In this document: in pieces, positions 11,301 to 26,300 of the stretch | Layout of the letters: every line of letters starts with the position of its first letter | Position numbering within the stretch: the stretch's first letter is position 1 | Source of the DNA: Acanthochromis polyacanthus | Taxonomy: Eukaryota > Chordata > Actinopteri > Pomacentridae | DNA length: 64,000 nucleotides | Assembly: GCF_021347895.1 (NCBI RefSeq) | Contig: NC_067113.1 | Span: 8,723,489-8,787,488, forward strand | Direction of reading: 5' to 3' | The notes under the pieces: model-generated | Database searches by the model: none | The model's input: only the letters and a program-made list of their open reading frames with translations | What the model was told of the DNA's origin: nothing | Made by a program: the position numbers and the translations under genes

Positions 11301-14300
11301 GAAAAGACAAATCAATTTTTCATTTAAATGGCAAACAACATTTTAAGGTACAGTCCTACTGACATATTCCATACTGTGTTGTTCAAATATTACCTCCCTC
11401 ACTCACCCATTATCTATAATCCATATTTAAAAGCAGCGATGATGGCGTCTGGCTCATTACCAGGTGCCACATTAAATTGAGAAGTCATGCTGTGGTGTGA
11501 TGGCCTCAGGCTTCACATCTGACAACTCTGACTCTAGTTAATCACCAGGACAGAGGAGCACTGGTTGCCGCACAGAGGGCAAAATCAAATATGTCAGCAC
11601 TCACACAAATGACACTGTCAGAAGAACTCATTAGTGCCATCAGATGTATTGATGAGGGCAATGAAATGGAACCTCGGGCTTTTCAAGGCCTATTGTCAAA
11701 TTCATATTGTCAAATCTGCTCTGAACTTCAAAGAATTTATTACAGATACCTGTCTGACAAATCTGTTTTTACTTCTGTGGATCACCAGTGGCAAAACACC
11801 GAAAGGGTCCGTTAATCATGAGTGGAAAATTAGAACTACCTTAAGAAGTCTGCACTCACCTTTGAACACGAGACGGAGGAGCAAAGACTCCATGTTTGGG
11901 TGGGCAGCTGAAGTATCTGACTCCTCCCACTGAGCCGTCATTTTTACCACTCGGCTTGTCCAACTCAATGCCCAACCAGAGTCCTGCACAGGTGGAAAGA
12001 CAGACCAGAAACAAACAAAAAAAAGAATTGTCAAGGGACTACTTAAAGTTGCATACCAAATGTAAATGAGACATGCACCTTTAAAAAGACATGAGTGAAG
12101 AAAGGGATGAATAGCTAACTTAATGTTGGAAACTTATCAGATGTGTCAGCATCAGAAATTATGTTTGCTGTACAGACAAGCCAAACTGTGCACAACAGAG
12201 CCAGCAGCTGTTGACAAAAACACAGCTTTAGAAAGGGCAGTGCTAGTTAACAATAACAAGTTCTCTAAATGGAAAATTATCTGTCTTGTAAATGTCAACG
12301 ATACATTTAAAATTCCTGTTTGTGTTTACATTCACGGTGGAGCAGGGGATTCTGATACAATACACTTTGTCAAGTAATTGATGAATGAAACAAATTTGAG
12401 GTGAACTTTTGAAATGTCGCAAAAAGTTTAAAAAGATCATGTGAAATATATCAAAAATATGTGACATCAGGCTACCTTTTGCATGACTGTAATGAACGAA
12501 GTGCAAGAGGTCAGAAATAAAACCATTTTTTGCTAAAAAAAAATCAAGGAGGAAGCAAACAAAATTTTGAGAAAAACTCACATTTACTATTGAGATAATT
12601 CAAGATGCAAAAAAACGCATTATTTAAACATGTCTAGAGTATATCTCCTTAAGTGTTTTTGCTTTCCAGCTGATGCTAAATTAAGTGGAGATTGCTAATT
12701 TGTCACAATTGAACAGATATACAATAATAACAACAGATGTATAATAACTTAGATCCACTTCGACCAGTCCTACGAGAAACCAGTGCTGAAGGTTCCTAGG
12801 TACTGAATATGCACAAACTGGCATTAAGTTAATGGATACAATGTCTTGGTTGCAGTCTGAATGAAAGAGGGATGACGCGAATTTGTGACAATCGGTATCA
12901 AGGAGTTAAGATCTGTCTATTCTGTGTCTGCACTTAAAAAAAAATCCAGGGTTCGTACAAAGCTCTGCCTCTATAAATAAGAAAACACAACCTGGATCAG
13001 ACAGATCCACATAACACTGTTTCAGTATGTCCTGTGTATGTTGGCGTTAGTTAACAAAACGGAGGAAACAGGAGGAGAAATGGGGTAAAGCTGGCAGTAG
13101 GAGTGAGAGGGAGGGTAAATCTGGCACGTGCAAACTATCCAAACATGGTAACTGGCTAAATATCATCACACTTTCTCCAGAAGACAAAGCCTTTCAACCA
13201 ACAACGCTGTTACAGTACACTTTCCCATCTTTCCATGTCAGCTGGTGTTTGGTTTACATCTCAATTCAGCACAGCCAACATTTCACTGTAGGCCACTCAC
13301 TCTTAGGCAGCTCCCTGCAAAAATAACCGTTTAGTTTTTTAACTTTCAGTCACTCTCCTGTAAAATGACATTAGTCTTTCTGTGAAGAGGAGACTAAATT
13401 CTGAGCATCTTTCTTCTTTCTCTTTAGGACTACTCAGACACCTTGCAAGTGCCAAATTAAGATACAGACAGAATATTCAAAAGCAGTCACTTTACTGTGA
13501 AGTTTCAGCAAGAAGAGCTGCTTTTGCATTTGGTATTGAGGTACAGTTCTCACTGAGGCTGAGATAACAGAGCATTGCTAACACTGATTTAAGAGTATCA
13601 AAGGAAACTTAAGACTGAAATCCCTTCAAACGTGATTCTCAGTGGTGCAAGATACATTACTATTTATTCACACAAGGCTGATGCCTGGGCAGAACTACTG
13701 CGTAAATATTAATGATTACTGTGAGCTGTTTTCTGTTTGGCTTTCAATGGCTTTTGCTCAGCAGCAGCTTTTTTGAATCTAATTTTTCAAAGTATGTTCT
13801 CTGTCCAACTTAAGGTTTTCCACTACAGTAACTTGTTACTGGAGTTGAAAGGAGTTCATGTAAGACGAAAGAGAAGAGCTTAGCAGAGCTTCACTGTATC
13901 TCTTTGTTCACAGTGTCCCATTATACAGAACTTAAGTTTAACAATTATATTTTAAGTTTTCACATTTCTTACAACAAATCAGCAGACAATGATCTCTCAA
14001 AACCAGGTCATTCATTCATGTTATCTAACAGAAGAGGACTGTTGTGGAACCGAAAAACTCAACCTTGAATATGAACAATGTCTTTTTGTTAAGTTAAGAA
14101 TGAAGCCCGCCACTTTCTTTAGCCATGCTTCTTGAGTCATTAATGTTTATTTTCCTTGAAGACTCAAAAGAATTTCTTTTAGTTTTATGATCACGACAAG
14201 GCTACCTGAGCAATGCAATCATTAGGATTTATTTGGACAGAAACCACTAGCTCTCCAGCTTACTGCTGACTATAAATCTTAGGATATGTTCAGGAACATT

Positions 14301-17300
14301 AAAGAAAACTGTAGTAAAACCCAGTCTTTATGTCAGCGCTAAAAACAGCAAAGTAAAGACAGACATGATTTATTAAAAAGACAATGAATATTTTAGGTAG
14401 GCTTTGAAGTTTTTTGTTAAAGTTTTTCCTAAACCCAAGGTGCGGTATACCCAACACTGTACATTCTTTTATATTTGACACTACAAATAATCCAGTTCAC
14501 AGCAGTTTAAAACACACTATTTTAAGGAGACTTTAGGCTGCATGTTTTCAGAAAAACTGAGCTAAATAACTCATCTTAATGATTCAAACATGTGAGGACC
14601 GACCTGGAGCAAAGCTGGTCTTCCCATAGAACTGGACCACACCAGTCCTCTGACCCACCACCAGGACCCTCTCCCCTATTCGCACCTCAGAGCCTTCACA
14701 CAAGGAGCTGCTACCTGAGGGAGTCCGGCTTCGAAGACCTGAAAGGGAGATGAAGAAAGAGGATTCTCTCCTGGAATAATTATTTCTGTCAATCTGACAT
14801 ATTTAGATGTGGATAATGACAGGAAGATCTTGAAATAAACCGCTTCATTCCGTCAGTATTATATATAAAGTGTCATAAGGAGACCTGCAGCAGTTAGTGC
14901 TGTGGTGCCTGAAGAAGAGCGGAGGGCCGGTGTGGGCGTCGTTCTGGGACTCGGGGAAACTCGCTCCCGTCGCTGCCGAGCAGGGAGGCGTTGTCTCAGC
15001 AGTGGACGAGGTCGGGCACCCGGCCCATGACGAGAGTCCAGCGAAGAGGACGAAGAGGAGAGAGAGCGGGAGAGGACGCCTGTAGTATGAAGGATGCAGA
15101 GGAACGAGTGACGGGAGGCAGGAATGAGTCATTTAGAGAAGGAACCCTACAAGCCAAGTGACCAAAACAGAACAAAAAGCCAAAAGTTTAACTAACAAAA
15201 TGAACTTACGCCAACACAGCCACAGCTTTGATAAGTGCACACACCAGGCTTCACTGGGACATTTGTGAATGCTGTTAGCCATTCTGCTAAAAACAAACAT
15301 GTGGCTCGCCTCCTAATACTGAATCCACCATCCACCCATTTAGGTCAACATCAGGAACTCTTGTAATGCCATTGAAATAATTAAGTCTATTATTCATTTT
15401 CCATTTTATCACTCTGTGACGGTGCCTACAGCATCAGGATCCAGACAATTACGGCTATACTTTTCAGAAATCCAAGCAGCTGTGTCACATCATTCTAAGG
15501 CAGCACAAATCAACTGAGCTCATTCCTTTTAGGTGTACCATTACTGAGGTCCAACTAAAGGCCAACATGCTGATCCTCTCCCAACTTGAGGGAATGAGAT
15601 GGAGCAGGAGGATGCCCAGTTTCACTCTTAAGAAGCTATTTGAACGGCGGACCTCATTAAGCTTTTCACTTTCACAGACCTTCACAGGCCATAAGTTCAT
15701 TAAGTGCCCAACTCTTGGAGGCTAATTGATTAAATCTGCGCCAAAGTGCTTTAAGAAAAAGGGAAGATTCAGCAACAAACAAATTGAAACGCAGACTGTG
15801 ATGGGCAAGAAAGTTCTCAGCCTTTGCCAGAAGTTGTTTTCAGTTGTAAGCCTTGGCTAATGGGCTCCTAACAGTGGACAGCAATGGGTAGAAATAACAG
15901 TTGAGGCTGCTGATTCTATCTTTTCTGTCTGGATTAGAGTGGTTTGGGTTTCATGCACATTGGCTGTACTTGCAAATGTAGGAAACTACAGACGAGTGAG
16001 AAGTTAAAAGTAAAATCTGAACCATTGACCCCTACAGTGAGTGGATCCAATGGCTCTGTTATGTTTTACCAGGCATTTTGAATGCATAGTTTCAATCCAC
16101 TTGTCCCCTGAGACAGATTGGTGACTGTAAATCAGTGCATAATTGTTCTGAGTAATCACCTTTCTCCTGTAATGAAACATTTCTATCATAATGGGAGTGG
16201 TCTCTTCCAGGATGTCCCATCTATAGGGCATGAGGGGTCATAGAATAGTTCAATATAAATATGTGAATCATATGCTGTGGCCTTTACAGTCACCAGATTT
16301 CAACCCAATGGAATATTTACGGAAGATTAAGGGCTGAAGAGTTCGTGCCAACTTTAAAGCACCAAACAAGGGAAAACATTTTGCATAATCGTGTCTCATT
16401 CCCTCAGTAGACTTCCAGAGGCTTGGAGAATCCATGCCAAGGTGCAGTGAAATCATTTTGGAGCCACCAAATGTGTCACCTGGCTTCATATGGAATTCTG
16501 CTGAATATTTTGCATCCACTGAAAAGACATTCCTCAGTCCAATCTATTTTTACCATCCAATTCTGCTTCAAACAAATGCATGGCTAATGTAACAGTAATT
16601 TATCAAAGCATCCGTTTGATTTATGAAAAACTGTACTGAACTTTTTTGTTTGAAAAGGCATTGCTGTTCTTGAATTGCCCATAGATGTTGGATCCAAGTA
16701 TTAAGGCTCACTAATTAGACACAGGTGAGCGGCTAGGATTGAAATAATTTTCATAGTTTTAATGAACAACCGCAGATTAGACTAAATAGTGCAAACACAT
16801 TCCCACACCACATTCTGTCAAAACCAGCTCAACTATGAATGCAGTACCTGTCTTCATGGCTGAGCTGTCTCCCTCTGTTTCTTGATTGGGACCAGGAGGG
16901 CATTTTTGAGTATCAGGTGTTTTTTTAACAGAGAGAGATAAACCTTTCCACCCACACACAAACACAAAAGAGAGACAGTGACGTCTGTTTAACACACACT
17001 GCAATACTCATCAGATTATAAGATTGATAAATGAAAGTCATGTTGACAACTAGAAAATTGTATTAAGATTATGTCCTTTCAACGGTTAAATTACCTGGAT
17101 CTATTAGTCTGTCAATATAATTTCTGTTGGTTCCATGCTGCATTTGTTTAAGAACAGCCTGAGCATTTTGATTATCAAATAAAAAGCTTTTACACTGAAC
17201 ATGTACGTGAAAAGAATGTGAACATAGATGGAGCGGTTTGCATGTAAAGTAGCCATCTAAAGCAGAAAATAAATAAACTTATCCACATGTCAATCTGTTA

Positions 17301-20300
17301 TGTGGAAAGACAGTTTATGTCCATCAAGTTAGGAGAAACAAAGAGAATCGCAGATGAGGAAGTTAAGAAGATGCACAGTGTGGCGTGCGTGGCAGAGCTA
17401 AAGGCAAACAAAAAAGCTACACTAAAAAGATAAAACACAAGAGCAGGAGAAATGCAAATAAAGGAAAGCATGACATTGTCGAGAAGCAGTGAAACAAGAA
17501 TTACTGAAACACACAAAGAAAACATTTAAATATGCTGAGACAAGCAGTTACATGCACCCAAAAGCCGCAGCGACAGAACACAAAAGTACTTCAAAAGGAA
17601 TCTTGGTACCGACTTAAACAGCACTCGATGATAAATAACATTTCTTGCAGAAGTAAACATAACTGTGCTCTTTAACTAGTTTATAGTGACAAAACTTGAC
17701 AATTTCAATGTATATATTGCTTATGACTTATATTAAATCTACCATTAAACTGACAAAAACCTTTTAGAGTCAGTTTTTCAATCTGTATTAAAATTAACAT
17801 CCATATATCTAAGCAGTCTTACAGAAAACATAAAAAATGAGGATTCAATACATGCATTAATCTGCCAGATAAACTGTCTAAAACCACTCTCAAGCCATTA
17901 ATAGGTCTGTTAAGTTTAACTATTATATTGCTCTTTGAAAAGGTGTTAGAAAAATCTCGAACCCTCCTGGTATTTATCGATTGCCATTTCCCTTCCCATT
18001 CAGAGGGAGCTGGAAACGCTCCCCTCAGAGCCAGAGTTGTCTCTTTCCTTTGAACTCCAAAGAGGAGACTAAATCCTACCGTAGAATACCAAACATTTAT
18101 GTCACTTGACCTTTAGCTTGCAGGGACCTCCTGGCTCTATCTATCCCTTCCACAGACTGACGTTCAGTTCAAGTGGCAGACTGCAGCACACACTGAGGCT
18201 TCATGAATCAAGCAGTGGTGCTTTGTGAGGCTGTCTGTTCCCACCGTCCTTTGAGGCCCGAGTTACAGTTGACACACACTAATAGGGGCCAGCCTGGCAT
18301 TCTGCTGTCTCTGTCTCCCCTGGTTAGTGAGACGAGGCAGTTCCACAATGACCCATCAAATCTATAGATAAACACAAGCAAGCTGTCTGCGCTGCTGATC
18401 CAATGGGACAGTAAAACACAGGTGTCTCAGAGTCTGGGCTGTCCAAGGCTCACAAAAGCCCTGAAAAGGTGTTTGGTCATAAATTTGTCTAGTTCTTGGG
18501 TTGTATAGAAGTGCAGACACACATGCTCTCACATGCATTGCATAAATGCACACACACCTTGTGATGAATGGCTGCCAGGTTATTCCGCCTGTCTATGCCC
18601 TAGTTATTAAACCCTGCTTAATTGGACTATCAATCACTGAATTCCACAGGCCTTCCTCAGGTCCACTATTCCAGTAACGCCCAGATCAATTGGCCTTCAA
18701 AACCTCTGAATATATCACCACCACAATGAAGATAAAAGTGGCAAGAACCACAAAAACATACCAAGACAAGGTTTGTACAGTGTTCTGAGGTGACTGGACT
18801 GTAGCTATCATTAGTCAGGAGCTGAGGATATGAGCATCCAAGGACTGAGAGAGCAAGGTCTTGTCAGCAGTCTAATTTATTCATTGTCTGTTGGCACTGG
18901 TTCAGAATACACTTTTCAAAGTATTCAAGAAAGATTAATATGAAAGTACAGGTGCAATAAATTCTGCTATGCAGTGACATAGCTCATACAAGATAGGAAA
19001 CTTTAGAGAGCCTCGTTTTAGCACAAAAGCTGGAGTCACGACTCCACCTGATGGATTCATCTGAACACTGGAATAACCTCACTCCATAGTAGGCTGAAAG
19101 CCTGCTGTGACAGAATGAAAATTGTCAGTACGGGCATCCATTTTAACATCTAGAATAACTGTGTTCCCACACAAAATACCACTATGACAGCAGCAATGAC
19201 TATACACTAAACATACACAGGTATTTGATTAGCAGGTACTGCAAATGTGACTTTGTTATTTATGAGATCAATAGTGCCGAAACAACAGCTTGGCAATTAA
19301 TAATCAAAGCTTCTAGGACATTTACATTACACAGGCAGGGATGACCCGTTACCATCAACTGGGCACCAAAAGCACATTAAGTTTAAACAACGGAGTACAA
19401 ATTACATTAGGTGATGTTTAGAGCAGTGGTTCTCAACCCTGTTCCTCAGGACCCCATGTCCTGCATGTTTTAGATGCTTCCCTGCTCTAACACACCTGAT
19501 TCAAATGATCAGCTCGTCATCAAGCCTCTGCAGAAGCCTGATGACGAGCTGATCATTTGAATCAGGTGTGTTGGAGCAGGGAAGCATCTAAAACATGCAG
19601 GACATGGGGTCCTGAGGAACAGGGTTGAGAACCACTGGTTTAGAGGACTGGGCTGTAATGTTTTAAGACTCTCCTCGGTTGCTTACTTTTAAGATGGAAT
19701 GTGCTCAAACAAAGCAAAAATCGGATCTGGGTAAAGTGCGAAACTGTAGGCCTATTTCCAAGTTGTAATACATTCTAAAAAAAATTAGAAAGAGTCCAGG
19801 GTGTTTTTTTCAAAGCTACACACTACAGAAACGGGCCTCCCTGATCTGACAGCTGACTTACTACTGGCTGAAGGATCTGAATACTGCTCTGTCTTAATGC
19901 TGGCAAACTTCAGTGTAGTCTTTGACACCACAGAGCACAAAAATGTGATTAAAAGACTTCAGAAATTGGCAGGAATTACTGGAGTTGCACTTGAGCGATC
20001 CTCTTATCTGGATATCTGCTCATGCTGCAAATTTCTTCTCTCTGTACATACCAGCTCTAGGACACATTCAGCAACACAACATCTTGTTACGCCGTTTCAA
20101 AAGTACCATACCACACAAAGTGAACAATCTACTCACACTGCATTCTGTTTATCCCGTGTCAAGAACTGGATTGTAGCTTATTTCTTACAATTTAGTAGGT
20201 TTTAGGTTTTAGACAAAGGTTGTAGACAAAGCATCCCTGGTCTGCTCCAGGGGCTTGGACATGAGATTACCTGTGACATCTTTTTCTTCTGCATTCACCA

Positions 20301-23300
20301 ACGTTCATACTTCTACAAATTACTGTCAATTTATATTAACTGTGTGCAGTTTGTTGTGAATTGATAAATTTAAGTCTTAAATTTTTGCAAGCTAGTCTCC
20401 CAAATACTTTTGAGCCTCACCTTGTGACAATCTTCAGTGAACCTGACAGGACAGCAGCACAGCTTCAGTTATAAGAGCAGAGCCTGATGGTCCAGTGTTC
20501 AACTAGCCATAGCTCTCTGAACAGACAGTCGTTGTAGTGTTTGTCAGATGCATCACATGAATGCTTTGTAGGACTTGACAGAATACCCACACATTAAATC
20601 CATGTTCTGACTAAGCAATAGGACAGGAACCACTTGCTCTTTACCCGTGTTAATCTTGGAAGTGATGCGGGACAAGTCAACGCGTCGAGGGGGGCGGATG
20701 GGTGTAGACGTCTTTGTGGTGCTGGTTTTAAGCCTTTCTGAAGGTTTGCTTATCTTGGACAGGGGAGCAAAAATGCCTGCGAAAAAAAGACATTGAAAAA
20801 AGCAGAAGTCAGGAGACCATAGGTGACACCAAGACATACAGAAATGCATAGGAAAACTTTAAAAAAAACAAACAAAAAAACCCCAGTACAACACACATTT
20901 CAGGAAACATGGAAATTACTGACAAAGGGCAAAGGTAATGTTCTTGGGTTAGATAAAATACCACTCAAAAAGTGAATGGACCATGAATTCCTTCAAATCA
21001 ATGACAGTTTTTAAGCAAGAAAAGCACTCAGAGAGCACAGTACTCCGCCAAGGCTGCTCAGTCGTTACATGATTTCCAATCGATAAAATCTTTAAACAAT
21101 TTGTAGCAGCTGATGCTGTTGTAGTCTCAGTTACAGTGACGGTGAGCCGCAATGATACAGAAATCTTTAACAAATTCGTGGATCCAGACTATAAACCGCA
21201 TTACTGCCAAAATCTAAGCAACAGGTCATAGTGTTATTTCTGACCTTCCCTGAAAATTTCATCGAAATCAATTAGTCTGTTTTTTTAAATAATGTTGCTA
21301 ACAGACAGACCAACCAACCAACACCAATCGTCACATAACTGCGGAGTTATGTGACGATTGGCAGAGTAATTCATCGAGGGAACAGGTGGGGGTTTAGGCA
21401 ACGTGTTTGCTCTTTAAGCACTGTGGCATGACCTACCATGTTTGATTCGACAGGTGAAATATTGAACCCCTGCTACCGAGCCATCATTCTTTCCTTCTGG
21501 TTTGTCCAGCTCCACTCCAGCCCAAAGTCCTCCAGAGAACTCAGTACTGCCACAGAATCGCAGGGTTCCAACCTGCAGACGCACATTTATGCACCACAGA
21601 AAGTCAAAATACAAAAACTAAGCATCCAGCAAAAGAACTGGTCAGCATGCAAAGCTCTGTGTGAAGCAACTTCATCTTCATGTCATACACTGTATCAAGA
21701 GCAGAACCCCAATCAGAAATTCAGCAGCATTTTAATAAGTCCATCTATGAGTCTTGAAAAAGTGTTTCCATTAAAGTAGCAGCAGAGACAAACAAAACAA
21801 AGCCTGAAAATGAGCTAGGAAGCGGAAGGAAGATACAAATTTTGATTAGCCAAGCTCTACAATGTGACACACAATGGTTCTCCTCTCAGTGTGGCACAAA
21901 ATACGATTAATGACTCATTCTTTTAGAGAAAATGTCTGGCTGGGTGGGAATTTGTATTTCCTTATGCCAACCCATGTCTCAGTTTAGATCTAAGCAAACA
22001 GAGACACAGGCTGGCCTGGTATGGTCTCCAAGCAAAGCACACAATGCAGCACACATCATAGACTGCAATCACATGAAACAATTATTTCTGTGTAGGGGGG
22101 ATTTTAAGGGCCTCAATTACATGACAAGGGCCTTCTGATTGTGGTCAGTGTGGGGTTTTTTGTCATCTGTGTGCACAAACGATGGCTCTATGTCCATTAA
22201 GACACGTAGGACAAACGCTTGAGATGAAAATATAACAGTCAACAGATAATTGTGTTCTAGAGCACACTCTGCTTCTTTATAATTTCAGTTGACAATGCTA
22301 CTTATTTTCTATACGAAAGGCAGATGTGTATGTACAGTGGTGGAAAAAGGTTTTCGGACACCCCATGTATTTGTGAAATACTGCATTAAGAATCACTCTT
22401 AGGTTTTCAAGTACAATTTCTTTTAGTTCAGGTGCAGCCAAAATACTAAACAAATCCTTAAAAAAGCCATTAAAAACTTACAATTGATTGGTTCCATAAA
22501 AATGCATAAGAAATTTTGAGTATTGGTAATTTTGGTATCAGTGATCCACTAGCGAAGGTCGTGCCTTTTATTAAAAGACGCAATTTTTGTTGCCTTCCTT
22601 CGTGTCTATATAAAAACCAGCACATTTGAAAGTTCTTTAGGTACAAAAATGGTGAAAACAAGGAACCTAACGCAGGAGAAACACCTGAAGATACAGACTC
22701 TCAGCCAGGAAGGGTACAGCTGCTGCCAGATAGTCAGGAAGTGCAGATGCAGTCCTTCAGCAGTTGGATAAACTGCAGAAATACAGACGAACCAACAGCT
22801 TGGAAGACAAACCAAGATCTGGGCGTCCAAGAACGCATCCTGATCCATATGTGCAGGAAAACCACCAAAGGACATCACAGGAGCTTCAGCAGCAGTGGTC
22901 AAACCAAATGTGTGTCCAGTGTTCCACCTGCACTTTACATGGCCGACGTTTAGATCATGGCTTAGGGTCCTACAAGGCTGTCAAGAAGGACTTTTTATTT
23001 TTTAAACAGGAGATGTCAGAGACGTTACTACAGGGTTAACGGGCTTTTGGCAGCGAAGTGTTCATAGCGATGTCGCTTTTTGATCCTTCAATGTCAGCTC
23101 TTCCTATCATTGTGAAGCAGAATTCACCAAGCGTTGGATTGGTCACCCACTAATAGGAAGCGTGAACTGGGTTTAGACCATAATGAGACAGGTTAGCTTT
23201 GCCCTACTGATGATGTGTTGTTTCAATATCAATTCGGCAAGTCCCGGCGTCGTTGGACCCAAGCACACAAGAACCGGACAGCCAGGAATTGGAAGAAAAT

Positions 23301-26300
23301 TCTGTAGTCAGATAAGTCCAGTTTCCAGCTTTATCTTCCTCCTGCTAATGTGAGAGTATGCAGACGGCCAGGAGAAGCATTATCTCCAGCATGGACACAC
23401 CTACTGTCAAGCATGGTGGAGGCAGTATCATGGTTTGTGGATGCATGAAAGCTGTTGGTGTTGGTTATCTCACATTGAACTCTGCTTAATATTGTGCCAT
23501 TCTCCAAACCCACATGCTCCCTTCTGCACGTGCTCTGTTCCGTCAAGGTCAAACTGGATGTTTCTACCAGATAATGCCCCTTGAACACAGCCAGAAGAAC
23601 TTGGCTACAGGAGCTCAGTGTCCAGGTCTGAGTGGTCAGATCAATCCCCAGACATGAGCCCCACTGAGAATCTGTGGTGGACTATCAAAAGATCTGTTTC
23701 AAAGAGTAAACCGAAGAATTTTGAAGAATTAAAAGCAGTAATTCAAGAAGAATGGGACAAGATTCCCCCTCAACAGTGTGAAAGGCTCACAGGGAACAAG
23801 CCAGTCAGGATTAGAGCTCTACTGCTGCTAATAGCAGAACTACTAAATATTAATTTGATGATGCGATGGTTTATTTATTTTTTGTTCAGTTTTGAACATG
23901 TTCTGTTATTTGTTGACTTTGATGCCGACAATGTCGAGAACTCACATATCAAAACTGTCAAGAATTTAGTTTTTCTTGTAAACAATAAACAAAAAAATAT
24001 TATTTGCAGTGGTTGTGTCTGTCTAATGCGGTCACACCTTTTGAAACACAAACATATTTTTTTCACAAATATTTCATGGGAATATCTGAGATTGTCTAAA
24101 ATTTTTAGGGTGTCCAAAAACGTTTTTCCATCACTGTATGTGCGTCTGCTGCTATCAATTTCTTTCCACTATGAAGCATTCCTTCACAATGAACCACTGT
24201 GCAAGGCTCACCAGCACGCTGAACCAAAGCTAAACACACTACCTCTATCCCTTTGTACTAAAACCAGCAAAATCATTTGTGTTATCAGTTAACTATCGTC
24301 CCACACTCTGAGTTCGATTCATCTCCAAGCTACACATTTGCACAGTAAATCTAAAAATCCTTAAAGCCAGTGTTTACCTTGACAGACAGATGGATCAAAT
24401 TCAGACATCTCTCAGCCAGGAAAGACTCGCCTGAAAAGCTGGTTTGTGAATTATTTTAAAATTCGGTTCTCCTTTATACGCATTTAAATGTTAATAACAC
24501 TCATCGTTTTTACCATATTATCTCTTTTATTGAACCGTTTTAAGACTCCATTCAAATGAAAAAACTCCTAAGACTGAAGAGTAGAAACCCATGATCTAAT
24601 AAGTTAAATTTTCAGAACCAGTTGGTCACAAAAGGGGGGTTATTTTACAATAATTACAAAGCTATTTTGATATTTAAGGAGTCTAGAAAAACAAAACAGT
24701 GTTTTTCAGTGCCATTGTAACTGTACAAAATTTGTTTTGCATTAAGGCCGAGGGAATAAGAGCACACTCATATTTTGTCCCTCATTAAGGGAATATGGGA
24801 AAATCTAAAGACACAGGGTACTGTATGCTGTAATCCAGACTGTAAGCCCCTTGAGACAAATTTCTAAGTTTTAATGCTGAGCTTTAAGTCTGTTTTAAGT
24901 CTGTATAAATAAACAGACTTTCCAAATGAACTCCACAAATTAGATAAAGGGTAAAGCTGTCACTGCAAAACAGCTGTGTAAATTTCACTACTTTCAACCA
25001 ATCACTGGGGTACTATTGTAAAGAGTGCATGGATACGGTGCAATAGATCAGTGGTTCCCAAAGTGGGGGTCCCGACCCCCCGGGGGTCGCGGTACCCCTC
25101 CGTGGGGGTCGCGAGATGATTTCCAGAACAGCAAAAGAAAAAAAAAAGAAAAAAAATTTTCGAGAGGGCCTTTACATTTTTATTTTATATATTTTTTGTT
25201 GCTGAAATATCTGTTTAAAATAGTAAAATAACTATATGAAAAAAAAGTTTTTTTTTTGTTATTATTATTTTAACATTACGTCAATTACAAATGAAGTTTA
25301 CGTCTATGACGCAGCATACGTGCCCTTCGTTTTAATCTTAATGCTAGAGCTAGCTTTCTGAAGTTGCGATTAAGACCTTTATCAAAATGAAACGGTGGCT
25401 AATATCCACAACTCAAAAACAGAGTGAAGTTGAAAAGCCAGATTTGCAAGCGGCAAGGCCTGATGACAGAGCAGGAAGCACCGTGGGAACACCAGAGAAG
25501 TCTGCGGAGGACTGCGACACAGAACCGCCAGAGCATCGCCCGGCAGCGGCTAAGGTGGGAGCCCGCCAAGCCCACAAATCGGACACTTCTTCATCCAAAT
25601 CAAGAAAATACAGGGATGAATTTATTAAGTATGGATTCGTGTGTCACGTTGTAAATGGTATACAACACCCACAGTGTGTAGTGTGCTCGGAGGTCCTTGC
25701 TCACGAGAGCCTTAAACCGGTGAAAATGTTGAGACACCTGACGACTAAACATCCTTCACTTGTGTCAAAACCAGCAGAGTTTTTTCGCCGAAAGGAGGGA
25801 GAACTAAGAGGGCAAAAGAGGGTCCTAACTAAACAAACTACAATCCCTGCCAAAGCTCAGAGGGCTTCATATGAAGTGGCATATTTAATTGCTCAAGCAA
25901 AAAAGCCTCACACAATTGGAGAAAGTTTGATCAAACCCGCCGCGGTGGCGATGAGTCGAGTCATGCACGGGGATAAAGCCGCCGCTGAGCTGACACAAGT
26001 CCCGCTGTCAGATGGGACAGTATCCCGCCGCATCAGTGAGATGGCACAGGACATCAAGACTCAGCTCATTGATGCAGTGAAAGAAGGAAAGTATACTTTA
26101 CAACTGGACGAGTCAACTGACGTTTCGCATTGTGCCCAGCTTCTTGTTTTTGTGAGATACGTTTTTAAAGAGAAGCTTAATGAAGAAATGCTCTTTTGCA
26201 CGCCGCTGGAAGGAGCGTGTACAGGCGAGGACATTTTTAACAAACTGGACAGCAAGCTAAAAGAAGAAGGTATGTCCTGGAGTGAGTGCTTATCAGTGTG

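Larger units (their letters stand above)
5976..11859. other. clip4 intron 12
   Basis: 5.9 kb of AT-rich intron holding a Tc1 relic (about 7600-8985), a dispersed repeat (10375-10800) and a LINE-type tail (11190-11255). The remainder shows nothing I recognise. Confidence 0.8.
16944..20644. other. clip4 intron 8
   Basis: 3.7 kb; contains the hairpin element at 19424-19637 and a LINE fragment at 19798-20170. The first 2.4 kb shows nothing recognised. Confidence 0.75.
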
